36,813 nucleotides of DNA, taken from positions 1 through 36,813 of the IMG/VR virus record IMGVR_UViG_3300045256_000825, one strand, 5' to 3'. The stretch's first letter is position 1. Each line of letters starts with the position of its first letter. This DNA comes from a virus. Under the pieces are notes generated by a model. It saw only the letters and a program-made list of their open reading frames with translations, was not told the origin of the DNA and searched no databases. Made by a program: the position numbers and the translations under genes. This document shows positions 13,650-22,270 of the stretch, piece after piece.

Positions 13650-14150
13650 TTAAGGTTTTAGTTCTTTGATTTCCTTCATAAAGAGAAATGAAGCCGAGCG
13701 TTTTATCCGAGCATTCAGATAAGGGCTATTACCTATAAACTGCCTGCGAGGAATCTTTTGGTTTATTCTCCGGGTATGCTCTTTCACGCTCTGCCCATTT
13801 TTTCTGCTGAAGCCTTTCACTGTTTGAATGATGCCAAGTTGTGATCCTTCATTGTGAGCCTTTGCATAAGGCACGTTTGTTCCAATAACAACCTGATCGT
13901 AGTTGGCTCTAATGACACGTATTGATCTCCTCAGCCTTCCTGTGCTTATTAGGATCGCGCCATTCCTTTGCTTTTTACCCCACGCCTTTTTTCTCTTCGC
14001 CCAAGGTTGAAACGTAGCTCCCATAAATCCTTGAAGCCGGAAATTTTGCAGGGAGAAGTTCACTGCCTCATTTCCCACCACAATGGGCAGCCTGAGCATA
14101 GCGTTCTTAAACTGCTTTTGTAGAATATCTATCCCTTGCTCCGGTGTCAT
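13650..14150 (-). CDS. Virion morphogenesis protein, Mu gpG-like
   Basis: The 166-residue protein has the features of the Mu gpG/P2 gpS family (phage virion morphogenesis, also HK97 gp10-like). It has an N-terminal helix, GATFQPWAKRKKAW, ILISTGRLRRSIRVI, VVIGTNVPYAKAHNEG and a basic end RRQFIGNSPYL. These proteins join head and tail. Its start overlaps the gpF-like gene by 4 bases, which is the normal F-G order in Mu, here on the minus strand. Confidence 0.85.
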   Translation of the reverse strand: MTPEQGIDILQKQFKNAMLRLPIVVGNEAVNFSLQNFRLQGFMGATFQPWAKRKKAWGKKQRNGAILISTGRLRRSIRVIRANYDQVVIGTNVPYAKAHNEGSQLGIIQTVKGFSRKNGQSVKEHTRRINQKIPRRQFIGNSPYLNARIKRSASFLFMKEIKELKP

Positions 14151-14968
14151 TTCTTGGGCATTAACTTTTGAGCCTCTTCTAAAACTTCTTTCGGAATGTC
14201 TGTGAAATAAGGATGATCCTCCGGGAAGATCAGGCCGGTTTTTGCCAGGTTGGTTCTGAACATCTTTGGAATATCTGCGGATGGAATTTTATCCTCCGGA
14301 GTAATGTGGCCGGTTTGAAGCTGATCAACTGTGCTTCTGCAATTGAAATGATTGGGCGGATAGTACACATTCCAAAACGGATGATTTATGGGCAGGGTAG
14401 TTCCATCCAGGCTGCGGCATAGCTCTGTGGTTTGCGTGTCAAGTACGGCATTGAATTTCAGTAGCGGCAGCGTGTCTGCATGCTCTGAAATATTCAGCCA
14501 CTTGCTTGCCATCTGTGCGCCAGCGATGGCCAGGTTGTATTCGGTTTGCAGATAAGCACCGACCCACTTCTCACTCATTTGCATGGCAATGGTTTTGAAG
14601 TCATTAAACTCACGCATTGTTCCATCCGGAGCGAGTAATGCTGCGGTAAGCTCACGAAGCTGCTGGTAATTTTTTGCCGCGCTGAACTGCCACACATTCT
14701 TTTGAAGCTGAGCCAGCATGTTGTAATCAGGCGTATTGAAATCAGCGCTTACAATGTCCTCACCGAAACCATTGGTAACACCGCTCCAAAACTTATCTGC
14801 GTATAGTTTGATCATGACATCATCGAGTCCGTTGATGCCGTGATTATTGAACACGCGCAGAATCATGGCCTGCAAAGCCTGCATAAAATCATTGGCTGAA
14901 AGATCATGGACATGATGCTCACAGCATGGTTTGTAAAGAAGATCTATTTCCGAGGATAACTTATCCAA
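14147..14968 (-). CDS. Minor head protein, Mu gpF-like (SPP1 gp7 family)
   Basis: The 273-residue protein ends its conserved region with DTQTTELCRSLDGT, then HPFWNVYYPPNHFNCRSTV. This is the Cys/His-containing head of SPP1 gp7-type minor head proteins, which bind the portal and help DNA release. No ATG is available in frame after the preceding stop. The likely start is TTG at 14968, about 38 bases after the portal stop, though an ATT or CTG a few codons upstream is possible. It lies between portal and gpG-like genes, as in Mu. Confidence 0.85.
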   Translation of the reverse strand: MDKLSSEIDLLYKPCCEHHVHDLSANDFMQALQAMILRVFNNHGINGLDDVMIKLYADKFWSGVTNGFGEDIVSADFNTPDYNMLAQLQKNVWQFSAAKNYQQLRELTAALLAPDGTMREFNDFKTIAMQMSEKWVGAYLQTEYNLAIAGAQMASKWLNISEHADTLPLLKFNAVLDTQTTELCRSLDGTTLPINHPFWNVYYPPNHFNCRSTVDQLQTGHITPEDKIPSADIPKMFRTNLAKTGLIFPEDHPYFTDIPKEVLEEAQKLMPKK

Positions 14969-15006
14969 AGGAAGGCCTGAAAGCCCCGCCAGCTTTCTTT
15001 CAATCG

Positions 15007-16383
15007 CTACGGGGCCGGGTCGAAAAAATCGGCCAGAGCTGTTCTTAAAAAGGTAATGAATGACCGCTTAGCGGCAAGGTTCTTTGCCATTATCGGATTG
15101 TCCTTATTCTTCAAAGCAGGTTTTGGTTTACCTGAAATGTGCTTCTTCAATCCCGGAGTATTATCTTCCTCCATCACATCTTTTTCACTGGCCGTTTTCT
15201 CGGCATCCATTTTGGCTTTCAGCTCATCGTAATTGTCGGGCTTGGTTACGCCATAAGTATCATACCAATAATCATCGCTGAAAGGTACTTTTGTTGATAC
15301 GATCTGATCAACCTCTGCACGCGCTTTAAGTGCCTCCACATCGATCTCCTTTTCATAGCAGAATTTGCCACCGTCAGGATTGTAACCATAGCTGCGAAGG
15401 ATGGTAAAGAATTCAGAGGTGTTCAGCGTATTGAGGATATACTTCATGTCGTCCTTGGTGATATCCAATTTCTGCTTACCATGCTCTTTCGCTTGCGCGT
15501 AGCCACTGCTTCTACTGCTATTTGTGGTTTCAGTCACGGCAAATACAATTACCGCAAGTTCCTCATCACAGGCTTGTTTGAATCGCTCCTGAAGCTGGCC
15601 ATCGCCATTGCTTTGTTTGCCATCCATGATTTCAAATTCCGCCTGCTTTGGCAGTAGCATAGCCAGGGAGCTTCCGGCATTTTCCAATACTTCCTGAAGC
15701 TCCATTTTCGTTTTCATGTCGTAGCCGTCATATTTGGCTATGCGCACAGGCTGGCCGAATATTTCAATGTACTGCGCCCAGTCTGCGAAGTTTCCGCGCT
15801 TCCAAAGCGCATAGGGGGCGCATCTTGCGAGGTATCCCAAATCGCGCGTTTCTCCCAAAATCCAGAGATTGCTCACGCCCTCATAGGATACTCCATCTTC
15901 ACCGTACTGATCGAAAGCAATCATTTTTTTCTCCGGCTTGATGTGCTTGCGAGGGATTTCTTTCCAGTGGAATTTCGGACCCGGTTCAAATTCAAATCCG
16001 GACACGCCCCAGCCGGGAGTTTCCATGATCTTTTTGAGCATGTTTCTAAAAACCATCGTCTCAATCAAATCGGTTATCTGATCATCCTTCTTTCCAGCTT
16101 TGTCCTTGAAATAAAGATTTTTGTTGAGGACGTCAGCTATCCGCTTAGCGATCATTCCGCTCAGTTTTCCATCGAGCAAAACATTGGTGTACAGGTCATA
16201 CAACCGTGCGCGCTGAGGAACATAAACAGCTTCTGCATTTCGCAGAGCAGTAATAAAGTCGGCAATATCTTTTGGCGTTCGGTCGGGCGCAATGATCCGA
16301 AGCTCCTGCACAACGATTTGTGTGCCTTGTGGAGCTGATTCTTTTGTTACCACTCCTTTTTTAACTACGGTTTGGTCTTCCAT
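15007..16383 (-). CDS. Portal protein, Mu gp29-like (DUF935)
   Basis: The 458-residue protein matches the Mu portal family. It has ITALRNAEAVYVPQRARLYDLY near the N-terminus, GKLSGMIAKRI, a GWGVSGFEFEP region, WKEIPRKHI and FGQPVRIAKYDGYDMK. Portal proteins form the dodecameric ring through which DNA is packaged and to which the tail attaches. Size and order (terminase, portal, gpF, gpG) agree. A charged C-terminal tail with many Lys and Asp follows the core. Confidence 0.88.
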   Translation of the reverse strand: MEDQTVVKKGVVTKESAPQGTQIVVQELRIIAPDRTPKDIADFITALRNAEAVYVPQRARLYDLYTNVLLDGKLSGMIAKRIADVLNKNLYFKDKAGKKDDQITDLIETMVFRNMLKKIMETPGWGVSGFEFEPGPKFHWKEIPRKHIKPEKKMIAFDQYGEDGVSYEGVSNLWILGETRDLGYLARCAPYALWKRGNFADWAQYIEIFGQPVRIAKYDGYDMKTKMELQEVLENAGSSLAMLLPKQAEFEIMDGKQSNGDGQLQERFKQACDEELAVIVFAVTETTNSSRSSGYAQAKEHGKQKLDITKDDMKYILNTLNTSEFFTILRSYGYNPDGGKFCYEKEIDVEALKARAEVDQIVSTKVPFSDDYWYDTYGVTKPDNYDELKAKMDAEKTASEKDVMEEDNTPGLKKHISGKPKPALKNKDNPIMAKNLAAKRSFITFLRTALADFFDPAP

Positions 16384-16389
16384 ATATCT

Positions 16390-16953
16390 TTAAAAATGTT
16401 GTCTGCGTTTGGTGTTTGAGCTGGATTGGATGGCATTGCTTTCATTGAAGTCAGGCGTATTGGGATCGTCTGACTTATAAGGCCATCCGTCAGGATCAAC
16501 CTTTCCCTGTTGAACTTTTGTAAGCCATGAGATCGCATCTTCGTAGCTGGTACGCATCAATTTTAAATCGATGTTGGGTTGAGCGATTTTTACCAGCCTC
16601 CAAACAATCACATCAATGGTGATGCTTTTTAGGAACTCTGTGACGGTATCGGAAAGCGTGGTGCCATCGAATAAAACCGTTACATCATATCGGCTCAAAT
16701 AGCCCTTAACCTCTGCTATTCCGGCATTGATGATGCGCGTAATAATCGCATCCGGGTCAGACACGGCAGTGTAGTTGGTGCCCGTCCAGGAGAATAGACT
16801 CCCACTTGAAAGTTCTTTGTAAATGATGTTTGAAATACCGGTGGCTGGAAAATCTGCCTGAGTTGCAAAATCATGGGTGAGCTTTCGGATGATCTCGTCA
16901 ATGATTTCCGGGTAAAGGACTATTTGCAGGTCTGCTTTTACGATGAATGCCAT
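16390..16953 (-). CDS. Head-tail joining protein, Mu gp36-like (DUF1320)
   Basis: A 187-residue protein beginning MAFIVKADLQIVLYPEIIDEI and containing VSDPDAIITRIINAGIAEVKGYLSRYDV. The latter is the helical repeat typical of DUF1320 (gp36 of Mu), a likely connector between portal and tail. It sits between large terminase and portal, whereas in Mu it comes after the capsid gene. The extreme C-terminus is low-complexity (SNAIQSSSNTKRR). Confidence 0.85.
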   Translation of the reverse strand: MAFIVKADLQIVLYPEIIDEIIRKLTHDFATQADFPATGISNIIYKELSSGSLFSWTGTNYTAVSDPDAIITRIINAGIAEVKGYLSRYDVTVLFDGTTLSDTVTEFLKSITIDVIVWRLVKIAQPNIDLKLMRTSYEDAISWLTKVQQGKVDPDGWPYKSDDPNTPDFNESNAIQSSSNTKRRQHF

Positions 16954-16955
16954 GA

Positions 16956-18500
16956 TTAAAATCTTTTAGAGTTGGGTTTACGCCTGATGGTCTTTATTCC
17001 ACCCGGTTGTATGGTCATGTTCTTTGATTGGATGATCCACACGGCACCTTCAATGTCGTCAGGCCCATCCAATGAACGAGAATTTGCACTTGCGTTTTTG
17101 AACTGAGAAATCAATCGCTTCATGTGCTGGTCGTTTGATTCCTCCTGATTGAATATCAATTGTCCGAGCCTGTCAAGAGGCTCCAACGTACCTTCAATAC
17201 GCACCCACTTATCGGGCTTGTCGCGTGTATCCGGAGTAAGTCCGAGCACACCGTTCCAATCTTTGCCCATGCTGAATACAATCGGTAAAACCACCTGTTC
17301 ATAGTGCGGATTTTGAAGTGTGTTGTTTTCAATCAGGTAGAAAGCCTGACACTGCCCGTTGATATATTCTCTTGCCTGATAATACCATTCCACAAATTTT
17401 GAATTGGTAGTATTTTCAAGCCACGTTTTGAGCACGTAGAATTTGCCATCCAAGAAGCCAACAATGCTTACACACTTTGCACTGTTTTGCAATTTGCTTT
17501 TCAATGAAGGCTTATCCCGATTACTTGGGGAAGGGTCACCATAAACCACGACAAAAGGAAACTTCTTCAGCGGAGGGCATTTTCCAAATCGCAATTCTTT
17601 AAAAGTTGTTCCTTCTCGCATAGGATTGTTAAACAACTCTCGTTGACTTGCTTCGTAGCTGGTGTGACTAATTTGGTAGTTAATATCCTCTTCTTTGTTT
17701 TTGCCGGGCCATATTGACTTACCGAATTCATCGCGTATGTTAATTACTTCACAGTAGTCAGCCATTTCACCAGCTCTCACTACACAGCAGTCTTCGGCTA
17801 TCTTATTTCCATTCCATACGATCAGGTAAGGCTCTGAAGTATCAACGGTAAAGAACAAAGCGTTTTCATACCACTCCCACTTTTGCTTTATAATGTCGGG
17901 GTTTCGACATTCTTCATCTGTGTCAAAATCATCCACGATAATGCAGTCCGGACGAATCTCCTCATTGCCATTACCGCGAGGACTTTGCCGCGCACCGATG
18001 GCGAGGAATTTCACACCGTTACGAGTAGTAAAGCTTCCCGACTCCCAACTTCCTGGTAGTTCCTGCTTTCCATAGTCATTGATCAGTCGTTGATTGCTAT
18101 CAAGCTGAACCTGGTACTTAGTCAAAAACTGATCGGCTGCATCATTGGTACTTGACGTGAGAATGATGTTTTTCAGTTTCCCGAGCATGACCAGGTGGAT
18201 CACATCCATCATCAAGGTTGTTGACTTTGCCAAGCCCCTGGCCCAATGCCGCACCTCGTACCAATGCCGCTTTTTCTCAAAGTTGGTCAGCAACCTTTGA
18301 GAAGCTTCTAAGTGGAATTCTGGCGATGGATATTTGAAGTACTTGGGAAAGTAGTATTGCTTCCATTTTTGCGGATCAGCTTCAAGCATAGCAATCCTTC
18401 TCTTCTTTTGATCGGGAGTTTCTGATCGATCAACGGGAGTGCTTTTGTGTATCCCTTTTCTGAATTCCTCCCAATCAAAAATCTGCTTCTGAATACTCAT
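16956..18500 (-). CDS. Terminase large subunit, Mu gp28-like
   Basis: The 514-residue motor protein has an ATPase domain with a variant Walker A (ARGLAKST, 87-94), strand LKNIILTSSTNDAADQF and Walker B (CIIVDDFDTDEE, about 186-197). A nuclease domain begins around VVYGDPSPSN. It drives DNA into the head. It overlaps the small subunit gene by 4 bases and is followed 2 bases later by the gp36-like gene. Length is normal for Mu-type large terminases. Confidence 0.92.
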   Translation of the reverse strand: MSIQKQIFDWEEFRKGIHKSTPVDRSETPDQKKRRIAMLEADPQKWKQYYFPKYFKYPSPEFHLEASQRLLTNFEKKRHWYEVRHWARGLAKSTTLMMDVIHLVMLGKLKNIILTSSTNDAADQFLTKYQVQLDSNQRLINDYGKQELPGSWESGSFTTRNGVKFLAIGARQSPRGNGNEEIRPDCIIVDDFDTDEECRNPDIIKQKWEWYENALFFTVDTSEPYLIVWNGNKIAEDCCVVRAGEMADYCEVINIRDEFGKSIWPGKNKEEDINYQISHTSYEASQRELFNNPMREGTTFKELRFGKCPPLKKFPFVVVYGDPSPSNRDKPSLKSKLQNSAKCVSIVGFLDGKFYVLKTWLENTTNSKFVEWYYQAREYINGQCQAFYLIENNTLQNPHYEQVVLPIVFSMGKDWNGVLGLTPDTRDKPDKWVRIEGTLEPLDRLGQLIFNQEESNDQHMKRLISQFKNASANSRSLDGPDDIEGAVWIIQSKNMTIQPGGIKTIRRKPNSKRF

Positions 18501-18955
18501 GCAGTCGCCATTAAGAATTCATGCCACAACTCAACGGCTGAAATTGCCTTTTCCTTTCCATGCGTTTGCTGCACGTATTGAATGAACAACTTTCCGGCTT
18601 CGGCTTTATGCTGAAAGGATAACTCGGTTTGCATTTTCTTTACGGCATCAGCCATTTTATTGAGCCTGTCGGATTCATTTGAATTTGGAACATTGTCAGG
18701 CGCATTTCGCGCTTCGATTTGTGTGAGAAGAGTATCGAACATTTTGCGTATGCGCTTGCGTTGCGGGGCAAATCCCATGCGCTCTTCTTCGCGATCGGCA
18801 TCCCAGTCTTGACCGTCAGCAGTTTTCCATTTGCTGATACTTCGTTCGCTGATTCCAGTGATCTCAGAAATCACCTTTTGTTCAAATCCATTTTGAACAT
18901 ACAGTGTGTACGCCAGCTTCTTTTTGCGATCGATCTCTTCTTTCGTGTTTGCCAT
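18497..18955 (-). CDS. Terminase small subunit, Mu gp27-like
   Basis: The 152-residue protein has an N-terminal helix-turn-helix (AYTLYVQNGFEQKVISEITG, then ISERSISKWK) expected for DNA recognition, followed by a helical oligomerisation region. It is the first gene of the leftward block and overlaps the large terminase. Small terminases recognise the packaging start and stimulate the large subunit. Family call rests on the HTH plus position. Confidence 0.82.
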   Translation of the reverse strand: MANTKEEIDRKKKLAYTLYVQNGFEQKVISEITGISERSISKWKTADGQDWDADREEERMGFAPQRKRIRKMFDTLLTQIEARNAPDNVPNSNESDRLNKMADAVKKMQTELSFQHKAEAGKLFIQYVQQTHGKEKAISAVELWHEFLMATA

Positions 18956-19141
18956 CGTACAAAAATGCGCACAGACATGGCCTATTTGAAAAAAGTAAAA
19001 TGACTGTAGTTATAATGTCGAAGTAAGTTACCGCACGAATCGAAGTGTGCTAAAAAGCCGATTTGCTAACGCTTAAACACGCTTGCATTTTTGAGCCATC
19101 AAACAACGCGAGAGTAGGCAAAAGAGAAAGCAAACATAGGC
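18956..19141. promoter_or_regulatory. Divergent late control region
   Basis: This 186-bp noncoding stretch lies between the leftward packaging block and the rightward capsid/tail block, so at least two promoters are expected. On the plus strand there is TTGAAA (18986-18991) and a perfect TATAAT (19011-19016), 19 bases apart. That resembles a sigma70-type promoter, but Bacteroidota promoters usually differ. A clear minus-strand promoter was not found. Late activation may depend on a phage regulator binding here. Confidence 0.5.
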
Positions 19142-20158
19142 ATGACAGACAAAACCAAAAAGATCGACAAAGAATATTTACTGACCGACAACTCAGTGAA
19201 CTCTTACGGCTTCCGGTTGCTGACAAGTGGCTATCTGATGGATGAATACAAAAAGAATCCGATCGGATATTTCTTTCATGGCAAAGCTGCTGATCATCCT
19301 CGTGAACAAGGTGTGCTAGTAAGATGGGAAGATTTGAGAATGGATGGAGACAAGGTTTATGGAAAGCCGGTCATCAATCTCAATCACCCGCGCGGACAAA
19401 AAACAGTTGAAGAAATAGAGAGCGGATTTTTAAACGCTGCCTCTGTTGGTCATTTGATTGTTTTGGATATCAGCACGGACGCAAAGGATACTCTTCCAGG
19501 ACAAACCGGCCCCACTGTAACGAAATGGTTTAATCGTGAATGTTCATTAGTTGACATTCCTGGCAACTTCAATGCGCTGGCTCTTTACGATAAGGATGAA
19601 AATCCCATTGAGCTTGCAAACCTCGCTGACCTCTTTTCAAAACCGAAAAATTACAACATGAAAAAAATCGAACTCACGGCAGCTCAATTGGCAGCCATCA
19701 ACCTCTCCGCTGATGCAGACGATGCGAAGTTTGCGCAAGCATTCAACGACCTGGTCGCAAAGGCCAAGCAAGTGGATGCCCTCACCGCTGAAAAAACAAC
19801 TCTTCAAACCGAGCTTTCCAACCTCAAGAAGGAAGGTGTGAAGAAGGAGGTGCAAGACCTGATCGCAAAAGGTGTTGAAGGCAAGAAGCTCACTGTTGAA
19901 ATGGGCAAGAAACTTGAGGTGACGTATGCCGAGAATCCCACAGGCCTGAAAGATTTGATTGATACGATGCCTGCTTATCAGTCGGTGACTGAAAAGATCA
20001 CCAAGGAGGAAGATAAAAACTCCAAGGAGTATCAGGACTTGGCTGCGAAGAGTGGCAATGACTTGCTGGCGAGCGGTGAGATGGTGAAGGTGAAGGAGAA
20101 GTATCCTGATCTGTATAAGGCAAAGATTGAGGAAATCAAGAAAGAAGCGAACGGCTAA
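19142..20158 (+). CDS. Prohead protease fused to scaffold, Mu gpI-like
   Basis: The first ~155 residues look like a caudovirus prohead serine protease: NPIGYFFHGKAADH with a candidate catalytic His46, FLNAASVGH with a candidate Ser101, and the family phrase ECSLVDIPGN. The rest (about 173-338) is helical and Lys/Glu-rich, typical of scaffold. An in-frame ATG at 19658 (residue 173, start MKKIELTAAQ) after an A-rich stretch may give a separate 166-residue scaffold, as with Mu gpI and gpZ. It is directly followed by the major capsid gene. Confidence 0.85.
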   Translation: MTDKTKKIDKEYLLTDNSVNSYGFRLLTSGYLMDEYKKNPIGYFFHGKAADHPREQGVLVRWEDLRMDGDKVYGKPVINLNHPRGQKTVEEIESGFLNAASVGHLIVLDISTDAKDTLPGQTGPTVTKWFNRECSLVDIPGNFNALALYDKDENPIELANLADLFSKPKNYNMKKIELTAAQLAAINLSADADDAKFAQAFNDLVAKAKQVDALTAEKTTLQTELSNLKKEGVKKEVQDLIAKGVEGKKLTVEMGKKLEVTYAENPTGLKDLIDTMPAYQSVTEKITKEEDKNSKEYQDLAAKSGNDLLASGEMVKVKEKYPDLYKAKIEEIKKEANG

Positions 20159-20173
20159 GAGCCGGTTTTCAAT

Positions 20174-20212
20174 AAACATTTTTTAAACACGAAAAGAGCA
20201 AACATTTTTTAA
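20174..20212 (+). repeat. Two 13-bp direct repeats before the capsid gene
   Basis: AAACATTTTTTAA occurs at 20174-20186 and again at 20200-20212, both in the 66-bp leader of the major capsid gene. It may be a duplicated leader or ribosome-recruiting element for a very highly expressed gene. Chance in AT-rich sequence cannot be excluded. Confidence 0.5.
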
Positions 20213-20224
20213 CCAAAAAATCCA

Positions 20225-21136
20225 ATGGCAGTACAAAACGAAATATGGGTGCGGTATATCATGGATCGCCTCTACAAGGATAACGCGTTTCTTACGAAAT
20301 GCTTCAGTGATGATCAGTATGTAATTGGCGGTCGCGTGGTTCACATTCCTCAGCCGGGTGCGGCTCCTACCGTTGTTAAGAACAGAAGTTCTTTCCCTGG
20401 TGTGGCAGTGCAGCGCACAGATACCGACATCCTGTACTCCCTGGATAGCTACACGACCGATCCGACCCATATCACCAACGCGGAGATGCAAGAAATCACT
20501 TACGACAAGATCGGAAGTGTGTTTGGTGACCATGCTGGTTATTTGGTTCAAACCGTGGCCGATGACCTTATCATCAAATGGCTGACTGGTCTGGGATCAG
20601 GCTCCATCATTGCAACAAGCGGGGCAGCCACTGCGGGATCAAACTGGGACCCGACTCTTACCGGAAACCGAAAGGCAATGATATCAGGTGACCTGAAAAA
20701 GGCTGCTCTGAAAATGAACCTGCAAAACATTCCCAAGCAAAATCGCTTTGCGTTGCTTGAGAGTAATATGCTGGATCAATTGACCAGCGACCTTACGCAA
20801 ACTCAGTATCGCGATTTCTCGCAATATTTTGATGGTACCAACAACATCGTTGGTAAGCTGTACGGTTTCAATATCATGGAGCGTAGCGCAGTGGCCTATT
20901 CCGCAGTAACCACGAATGCCATCAATCCACTCGGAGCATCATTGCAAGCCACCGATCAGCCGGTAAGTTTTGTATGGCAGCAGGATGCAGTAGCCAGGGC
21001 ATTAGGAGAACGCAAGTTCTTTGAGCGCAAGGATGACCCGTTGTACTACGGTGATGTGTACTCCGCTCTTTTGAGAATGGGCGGACGCAGGAGACGCGCT
21101 AATGATGCTGGCATTTTTGCCATCATGGCTCAGTAA
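20225..21136 (+). CDS. Major capsid protein
   Basis: The 303-residue protein follows the protease/scaffold and resembles the Mu gpT type of HK97-fold major capsid. It begins MAVQNEIWVRYIMDRLYKDN. There are strand-rich regions around GGRVVHIPQPG and VQRTDTDILYSLDSYTTDP, a long helix with YDKIGSVFGDHAGYLVQTVAD, and a FWQQ-like VSFVWQQDAVARALG end. Its leader carries two repeats, and a strong hairpin lies about 37 bases after the stop. The sequence is not near-identical to any capsid I recall, so family identity is from context plus fold pattern. Confidence 0.85.
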   Translation: MAVQNEIWVRYIMDRLYKDNAFLTKCFSDDQYVIGGRVVHIPQPGAAPTVVKNRSSFPGVAVQRTDTDILYSLDSYTTDPTHITNAEMQEITYDKIGSVFGDHAGYLVQTVADDLIIKWLTGLGSGSIIATSGAATAGSNWDPTLTGNRKAMISGDLKKAALKMNLQNIPKQNRFALLESNMLDQLTSDLTQTQYRDFSQYFDGTNNIVGKLYGFNIMERSAVAYSAVTTNAINPLGASLQATDQPVSFVWQQDAVARALGERKFFERKDDPLYYGDVYSALLRMGGRRRRANDAGIFAIMAQ

Positions 21137-21173
21137 AATAAGGATATTTTTTTTCAACGGTTTAGGTAAACAG

Positions 21174-21195
21174 AGTGCGCCCCGTAAGGCGCACT
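21174..21195 (+). other. GC-rich hairpin after the capsid gene
   Basis: An 8-bp stem AGTGCGCC/GGCGCACT (21174-21181 with 21188-21195) with a 6-base loop lies between capsid and lysis genes. No T-run follows, so it is less likely a terminator and more likely a 3' mRNA-stabilising or processing hairpin. Confidence 0.6.
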
Positions 21196-21207
21196 TGACT
21201 ACACAAA

Positions 21208-21432
21208 ATGCCAAAAGACGAAAACATCGATCTGAATAACCTTAGCCAGCGAGAACTACTGATCCTGGTGCATAGTGAAGTGAAGAGCTTGAAGAGTAAC
21301 ATGGATAAGGTGCAGGAAAATCAGCACAAGACCGACTTAAAAGTGAATGCACTGGAAACTAAAAGCAAGGTTTGGGCAGGAATCATCGGGGCAATTTTTG
21401 GATTTATCGGAGCAATAATCGGAAGCAGATGA
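21208..21432 (+). CDS. Holin-like protein, XhlA-type layout
   Basis: A 74-residue protein with a charged coiled-coil segment (about 12-50, including LVHSEVKSLKSNMDKVQEN) followed by one hydrophobic membrane segment (WAGIIGAIFGFIGAIIGS). This soluble-coiled-coil-then-single-membrane-helix layout is that of hemolysin XhlA-type lysis accessory proteins. It overlaps the next membrane protein by 4 bases and opens the lysis cassette. Confidence 0.75.
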   Translation: MPKDENIDLNNLSQRELLILVHSEVKSLKSNMDKVQENQHKTDLKVNALETKSKVWAGIIGAIFGFIGAIIGSR

Positions 21433-21788
21433 AATTTATAAAATCAGTGATCACCTTTTTTACCAAGCGGCATGAGTTGTTACTCGGCCCCATTGGCATC
21501 TTCATTTGGTGCGCTTCGAATATTGTCATCCACATGATTGATAACACTGCTGCGACATTTGATGTGGCCGTTTTTCAAAAGATCATTTTCGGGCTTATTG
21601 CTTTCTGTGTGTACAGCTTCAGCGGATGGCTGATATGCAGAATTCAATTCCCCAAGGTATTTCGTTTTCTAGACGAAAGTTTTGATTCCAATTTTTCACA
21701 ATTAAACCCAAAAGACCAATGCGTAATTTCATTGTGTGTATTAGCCTATTATTTGTTGGGCTTGGCACTTTGCGGGCTCATCCTGTAG
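21429..21788 (+). CDS. Holin-like membrane protein with three membrane segments
   Basis: I place the start at ATG 21429 (ATGA overlap with the previous stop), which gives 119 residues; the frame continues upstream. It has three hydrophobic segments: LLLGPIGIFIWCASNIVIH, then FGLIAFCVYSFSGWLIC, then ISLCVLAYYLLGLALCGLIL. Three-segment small membrane proteins before an endolysin are usually class I holins, which permeabilise the membrane at lysis. The 3' end overlaps the endolysin gene by about 70 bases. Confidence 0.7.
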   Translation: MKFIKSVITFFTKRHELLLGPIGIFIWCASNIVIHMIDNTAATFDVAVFQKIIFGLIAFCVYSFSGWLICRIQFPKVFRFLDESFDSNFSQLNPKDQCVISLCVLAYYLLGLALCGLIL

Positions 21789-22270
21789 AGAAGAGCCCAG
21801 ACCGAAAGGTTCTCATTCAAAAGATCGTCTCCGTATACACGTCTCAAATCGGTGTGCGTGAAGCCACCGGGCATAATGACGGCAAGGAAGTGGAGATGTA
21901 TTTATCTACTACTGGCTTTGCGAAAGGAAACCCCTGGTGTGCAGCTTTTGTAACCTGGACTTTCCTTGAAGCAAATGTACCCGCTATCAAATCGGCCTGG
22001 GCAGGCTCCTGGTTTCCTCCGGGTAAAATAATTTACCGGAAGGGATTGCCAATGAAAATTCCACCTGGTCAAGCGGACGTTGGAGGACTTTATTCATCCA
22101 GTAAGAATCTAATCACGCATGTCTTCTTTATTGATCAGTGGCCGCCTAATGATGACTATGCCATTACGGTGGAAGGGAATACCAACAATGCGGGAAGTGC
22201 TGAAGGTGACGGTGTATATAGGAAGCGAAGGGTAAAATCAAATATTGATCGCGTAGCCAGATGGGTGTGA
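21719..22270 (+). CDS. Secreted endolysin (CHAP/NlpC-like cysteine peptidase)
   Basis: The 183-residue protein starts with a Sec signal (MRNFIVCISLLFVGLGTLRA) and then QIGVREATGHNDG. The core GNPWCAAFVTW has a candidate catalytic Cys74, with His134 in ITHVFFI and polar Glu152/Asn154 in VEGNT. This Cys-His-polar layout is that of CHAP/NlpC-type peptidoglycan amidases or endopeptidases. A signal peptide means it can be exported without a large-hole holin. It is followed by the spanin-like gene with a 10-base overlap. Confidence 0.8.
   Translation: MRNFIVCISLLFVGLGTLRAHPVEKSPDRKVLIQKIVSVYTSQIGVREATGHNDGKEVEMYLSTTGFAKGNPWCAAFVTWTFLEANVPAIKSAWAGSWFPPGKIIYRKGLPMKIPPGQADVGGLYSSSKNLITHVFFIDQWPPNDDYAITVEGNTNNAGSAEGDGVYRKRRVKSNIDRVARWV

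Noticed and set aside
13233-13661. A 142-residue plus-strand open frame across the 13.3-13.6 kb region
   Set aside because: It is a shadow over the minus-strand gene at 13374-13616 and a bidirectional terminator, with low-complexity Phe/Leu content.
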